This document shows positions 60,964 through 64,000 of a stretch of 64,000 nt of DNA, piece by piece. A program made the position numbers and the translations under genes. The notes beneath the pieces are model-generated. The model was not told the DNA's origin and did not search any database. It saw only the letters and a list, made by a program, of their open reading frames with translations. The DNA is taken from IMG/VR virus record IMGVR_UViG_3300025133_000044, positions 39,524 to 103,523 of that record; one strand, 5' to 3'. Source of the DNA: a virus. Each line of letters begins with the position of its first letter. The stretch's first letter is position 1.

Positions 60964-62759
60964 TACTTAATAGTTCCTTTAATATCAAGATTTGGATATT
61001 TTAATTCATAAACTACATTTTCAGGCGCATATAATATGCGGCCGTCGGCAGAAATGTTTTCTTCTATATCATATGAAAAATCAGAATATAAACCACCAAA
61101 TTTATGTTCTACTTGAACATCTGTCACATCAACAATTTCATCAAGTTCATTTACCATATCATAAATTTTTGTAATGTATATTGGCTGTCCAATATCAAGC
61201 TTTTGAACAAACATTCGTTGAATCGTCTTTATAGCTTCGTTAAGAGCTTCAAATTTATCTTGTTCATATGTGGTAACAGCAATAAATTTTATGCTAATAT
61301 TGATTACTCTTGCATCAAGTATGTCAATAGTATCATTTATCATTTTATAATGATTTAGCCAAGTTTTAACGTTGTTCTTCAGAACTTGGTTGCAGGTTAC
61401 CAGGTTTTGATCTGAATCTTCTGTAAGCAGATGCAAGTTTAGATTTCTTTTAAAAGAATCTAAATCTCGAATAATCTTTGCTCTTTTTACTTTTCCAAAT
61501 TTCGCTGGCATTCTATAAATAAGAGCTTCATAATCTTCTGCTGTTACAGCTCTGTTTTGTGTGGCAAAAACATCGTTGACTCTCTGTTTAAGTTCCATAA
61601 GGGAGGGAAGAGACACATCTCCAGTCACAGGTTCCTCGTTTGTTACTTCCAAACTATCTTTAACAAAATTAATCTTGCCTTGGTTGGTGGCATCTTCGTT
61701 AAATATAAATAATGGACTCAATAAATTAGTAATTGAATTTGTGGCGGCGTTAGCATTTGAAGCCACATTAGTTCTGTAAACGACTTTTAAAGCAGTATTG
61801 GCCGGCGCGACTCCAAATTTATCAGTTTCTAATAATTTAGAGGGATCGAACGAAGTATCCGTTTCATAATCCCTACCGTGCATTTTTAACACGATATTCG
61901 AAGGATGAGTTATATTATCTAGTTTTAAAGAAGATTCAGACCCATAACCAAATTTTAGAAGTGTTTGAGTAGCACGATTAAAAACAGTAAAGCGACGAGG
62001 AACAGAAGTAGCGACAAGGATGCTTGGTACTCGGTCTCTTGTACCAGGATCTTTATTAATTATTGTCCTGAAAACAGTATCTTGTGAAAGATATCCTACT
62101 TCAAAATATTCATGTCCCTCTGCATCGACCACAGAAATTATTTCTGTTATATTAGGGTTTGACAATGGAACAGTCAAGAATCTTCTAAAATCTCCTACAT
62201 TTATAGTTTCCTGCTTTATCTCGCCAGACACAACCCTCCCATAAGTTTTAATAGCAAAAGAGCTAGCGACGCCCGTGTTAGAATCGCTCGTGGCAACAAC
62301 GATTTCATTATCAGAATTAGCAAAATCAACATTATCAAGTAAAGTAAAGACTTGTCCTGCCTTGGATGTAAATTTTGTGTCTTTCACTAAAATTGGTAAA
62401 TAATTTAGATCTGGTCCTGAACCATTGGGATCGATGGGGGCTATAATATACAAAGCGACGATGCCAAATGAATTTGACTTAAGCGGTTGTTTATAACCAA
62501 CTTGTTCTCCCAGCCGCACAACATTGTTATACTCTACAGCTGTATCTAAAAAAGATTCGTTTGTTTGGTAATCTAAATAAAAGGATAGAACGTCTCCAAC
62601 ATAAGCAACAGTATCTAACATTAATGAACCGAAAGAAGCTTCAGAAAAGTCTTTAAAAATATCTGGATAATATCTTTTTGTATAGTTTACTAAACCTTCT
62701 TTAATTGTATTAAAATCACGATTTGTATACCTAATAAGTTTTTTGCTGTCTTTAGCCAT
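60963..62759 (-). CDS. 6: Baseplate wedge protein (gp6)
   Basis: A 598-residue protein of the T4 gp6/baseplate J type (T4: 660 residues). The N-terminal block IRYTNRDFNTIKEGLVNYTK, YPDIFKDFSEASFGSLMLD and VLSFYLDYQTNESFL is strongly typical. The mid-section has SPLFIFNEDAT-like strands and the C-terminus has YTKIYDMV... ILYAPENVVYELK. Gp6 dimers form the inner ring of the wedge and hold the baseplate. It overlaps the following gene by one base and comes after gp25, as in T4-like order. Confident by pattern. Confidence 0.9.
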   Translation of the reverse strand: MAKDSKKLIRYTNRDFNTIKEGLVNYTKRYYPDIFKDFSEASFGSLMLDTVAYVGDVLSFYLDYQTNESFLDTAVEYNNVVRLGEQVGYKQPLKSNSFGIVALYIIAPIDPNGSGPDLNYLPILVKDTKFTSKAGQVFTLLDNVDFANSDNEIVVATSDSNTGVASSFAIKTYGRVVSGEIKQETINVGDFRRFLTVPLSNPNITEIISVVDAEGHEYFEVGYLSQDTVFRTIINKDPGTRDRVPSILVATSVPRRFTVFNRATQTLLKFGYGSESSLKLDNITHPSNIVLKMHGRDYETDTSFDPSKLLETDKFGVAPANTALKVVYRTNVASNANAATNSITNLLSPLFIFNEDATNQGKINFVKDSLEVTNEEPVTGDVSLPSLMELKQRVNDVFATQNRAVTAEDYEALIYRMPAKFGKVKRAKIIRDLDSFKRNLNLHLLTEDSDQNLVTCNQVLKNNVKTWLNHYKMINDTIDILDARVINISIKFIAVTTYEQDKFEALNEAIKTIQRMFVQKLDIGQPIYITKIYDMVNELDEIVDVTDVQVEHKFGGLYSDFSYDIEENISADGRILYAPENVVYELKYPNLDIKGTIK

Positions 62760-62788
62760 ATATCTGTTTCCTATAAATTAATGCTTTT

Positions 62789-63163
62789 TTAAACCAATAT
62801 TAAAGTTGAATTTAAATTCATATTTGGTACTCCATATTCAATTTTAATCGATAACATATTAGGATTATCACGATTGTTTCTTGCCGGATTAAATTCTATC
62901 TTTTTAATTTGAACAAAAGGCATATACTTTTTTACCTGTGAATATATGCGTTGTCTTATTTCGACTATAAGACCATGGTCTGGTTCAAAAAGAAAATGTC
63001 TCAAACCAACACCAAAATCAGGCATCATCATCCTTTCACCTTGAGACGTTAACATCAAATTTTTAAAATTTTGTTTTACTTCCTCTTTGTATAATTTTAT
63101 TAAAGAGTAATTTCCAGAACTATTATCTCGAAAAAGTGGCAATTTAGGACCGATTCCGTTCAT
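62789..63163 (-). CDS. 25: Baseplate wedge protein (gp25)
   Basis: A 124-residue protein of the gp25/gpW family (T4 gp25: 132 residues). Motifs are MMPDFGVGLRHFLFEP near 46-62 and a C-terminal strand with IEYGVPNMNLNSTL. Gp25 joins the first sheath ring to the baseplate and starts sheath contraction. It precedes gp6, the common order. The octamer ACTATTTA ends 28 nt before its ATG, and a GGAAT-type weak ribosome site follows it. Confidence 0.9.
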   Translation of the reverse strand: MNGIGPKLPLFRDNSSGNYSLIKLYKEEVKQNFKNLMLTSQGERMMMPDFGVGLRHFLFEPDHGLIVEIRQRIYSQVKKYMPFVQIKKIEFNPARNNRDNPNMLSIKIEYGVPNMNLNSTLILV

Positions 63164-63191
63164 ATCAAAAAATTCCTATAACTTATAAACA

Positions 63192-63199
63192 TAAATAGT
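63192..63199 (-). promoter_or_regulatory. Octamer upstream of gp25 gene
   Basis: ACTATTTA, 28 nt before ATG 63163; a likely entry point for the whole baseplate module. Confidence 0.5.
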
Positions 63200-63228
63200 A
63201 GCGCAAGACAAATCGTGCAAAATGAAAC

Positions 63229-63996
63229 TTATAGTTGGTCATCACAGTCTTCTTCCTCGGAAAGTTGCATATCCAGAGCTTGTCTTTCTTCATACAAATC
63301 CAAAAACATTAAAGCAAGATACACCATACCAGGAATAGTGCCTGATGGGCCGCCGAGCGGGGATAAGCCGCCCAAGAGCGGTATAGTACATGGGACAAGA
63401 GAAGCCCAAACGGCTGGCAACGCGTAAGGAGACTGCGCGGCGCTGACGATCTTTTTTGCCTCTTTTACAGCATTATCTAATTGATCTCTTACTGAATCTA
63501 GCTCATCGCCGGCAGCTTCAGAAACATTTTTAGCAGCGATATACGTTTCCTGAGCATCAAGTAGTTCGTCCAAAATTTCCAAAAAGGCGTCCTTTTTTGC
63601 TTGTTCGGGGTCGCTTAATCCCTGCTCTGGTTGCAGATCCTCGGGCTCGTCGCCCGCCTCGGTCGTTCCGGGAGGGGGCGCCATGGTTTTTTCTAGAGGG
63701 AGTTTCCACGTGTCTGGTTCTCCTTCAAGTACAAGGCACGTTGCGCCTTCGTCACCGCAACAAGGTGCTGCGCCGTCGTCACCGCAAGATTGCCCGGGCT
63801 CGTCGGTTCCCTGGCCTTCGAGAGCTTCCTGCAGTACTGATGCCTCCGCGCCTTCTTCACCCATCTGGTCCTGGTCCAGTTTGGGATCGGAGCCAGGGGT
63901 GAAGTGGTTTTTAGTGTCTTTAGCTAATTTATTCCATGCCGCAAGGGCCGGTGTTGCGGCTACCTTCGCAGCGATGGCAGCTTGACTCAGTGCCAT
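63229..63996 (-). CDS. Virion protein with Cys cluster (start near window edge)
   Basis: A 255-residue protein. An N-terminal Ala/Leu-rich helix (MALSQAAIAAKVAATPALAAW) resembles starts I recall in marine phage structural proteins. A GQSCGDDGAAPCCGDEGATC run at about 68-87 gives four Cys in a short acidic Gly-rich loop. A coiled coil is near 150-190, and the end carries a PLLGGLSPLGGPSGTIPG loop and a hydrophobic MVYLALMFLDLYEERQAL helix. ATG at 63996 is near the right edge, so a further-upstream start cannot be excluded. It precedes gp25, so a baseplate or tail-tip role is likely. Confidence 0.65.
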   Translation of the reverse strand: MALSQAAIAAKVAATPALAAWNKLAKDTKNHFTPGSDPKLDQDQMGEEGAEASVLQEALEGQGTDEPGQSCGDDGAAPCCGDEGATCLVLEGEPDTWKLPLEKTMAPPPGTTEAGDEPEDLQPEQGLSDPEQAKKDAFLEILDELLDAQETYIAAKNVSEAAGDELDSVRDQLDNAVKEAKKIVSAAQSPYALPAVWASLVPCTIPLLGGLSPLGGPSGTIPGMVYLALMFLDLYEERQALDMQLSEEEDCDDQL

Positions 63997-64000
63997 GTCA

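Noticed and set aside
1-64000. tRNA genes, CRISPR arrays, integrase, toxin-antitoxin or restriction systems
   Set aside because: No cloverleaf-like sequence, spaced repeat array or recognisable family was found on reading; a tRNA search could not be run.

Overview
The window is a fragment of a T4-superfamily myovirus genome (Caudoviricetes), most likely marine or aquatic. It holds recognisable T4-type homologues of large terminase (gp17), portal (gp20), prohead protease (gp21), scaffold (gp22), major capsid protein (gp23), neck proteins (gp13/gp14-like), sheath stabiliser (gp15-like), sheath (gp18), tube (gp19), a baseplate hub protein (gp26-like) and baseplate wedges (gp25, gp6). The marine assignment rests on my recollection of similar structural proteins from ocean phage contigs; the host cannot be named. 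The DNA looks AT-rich by eye. Every supported gene is on the minus strand, so transcription runs from high to low coordinates, and genes are packed with short gaps or 1-22 nt overlaps. I saw no tRNA, CRISPR array, integrase or insertion sequence.

Layout in transcription order. (1) 64.0-34.5 kb, baseplate and fibre module: a Cys-cluster protein, gp25, gp6, then very large virion proteins of 626, 2709, 1876, 326, 1185, 957, 352, 348 and 389 residues. The 2709-residue protein has two LamG (lectin-like) domains. (2) 34.5-29.8 kb, a DNA-metabolism island: RuvC-like resolvase, DnaG-type primase, and a single-chain Mre11-Rad50 (gp47-gp46) fusion. (3) 29.7-26.8 kb, small proteins: two with T4-style capsid-targeting-like N-termini, two membrane-anchored coiled-coil proteins that may work as a pair, and a zinc ribbon. 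(4) 26.8-11.3 kb, DNA packaging and head: terminase, portal, three proteins downstream of the portal, protease, a ribosomal protein bS21 homologue, head or fibre proteins, scaffold, major capsid protein, a decoration-type protein and a Lys/Ala-rich protein. (5) 11.2-0 kb, neck and tail: neck proteins, sheath stabiliser, sheath, tube, hub protein, tape-measure candidate, and a tail protein cut by the left edge.

How it works together: terminase and portal package DNA into a prohead built on the gp22 scaffold and matured by gp21. The neck proteins join the head to a contractile tail that carries an unusually large, glycan-binding-type baseplate and fibre apparatus. A recurrent octamer, ACTATTTA on the coding strand, lies 16-54 nt upstream of eight start codons in gaps (two further sites are near matches) and is a good candidate late-promoter element. 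Two strong rho-independent terminators sit after the major capsid gene and after the decoration gene.

The most interesting signals are: a roughly 110-residue beta-rich module inserted into three different virion proteins, with three tandem copies splitting a LamG domain; L-x-E/(A or G) protease sites at the N-termini of several small proteins and the capsid protein; the octamer; the fused Mre11-Rad50; and a translationally coupled bS21 gene inside the head operon.
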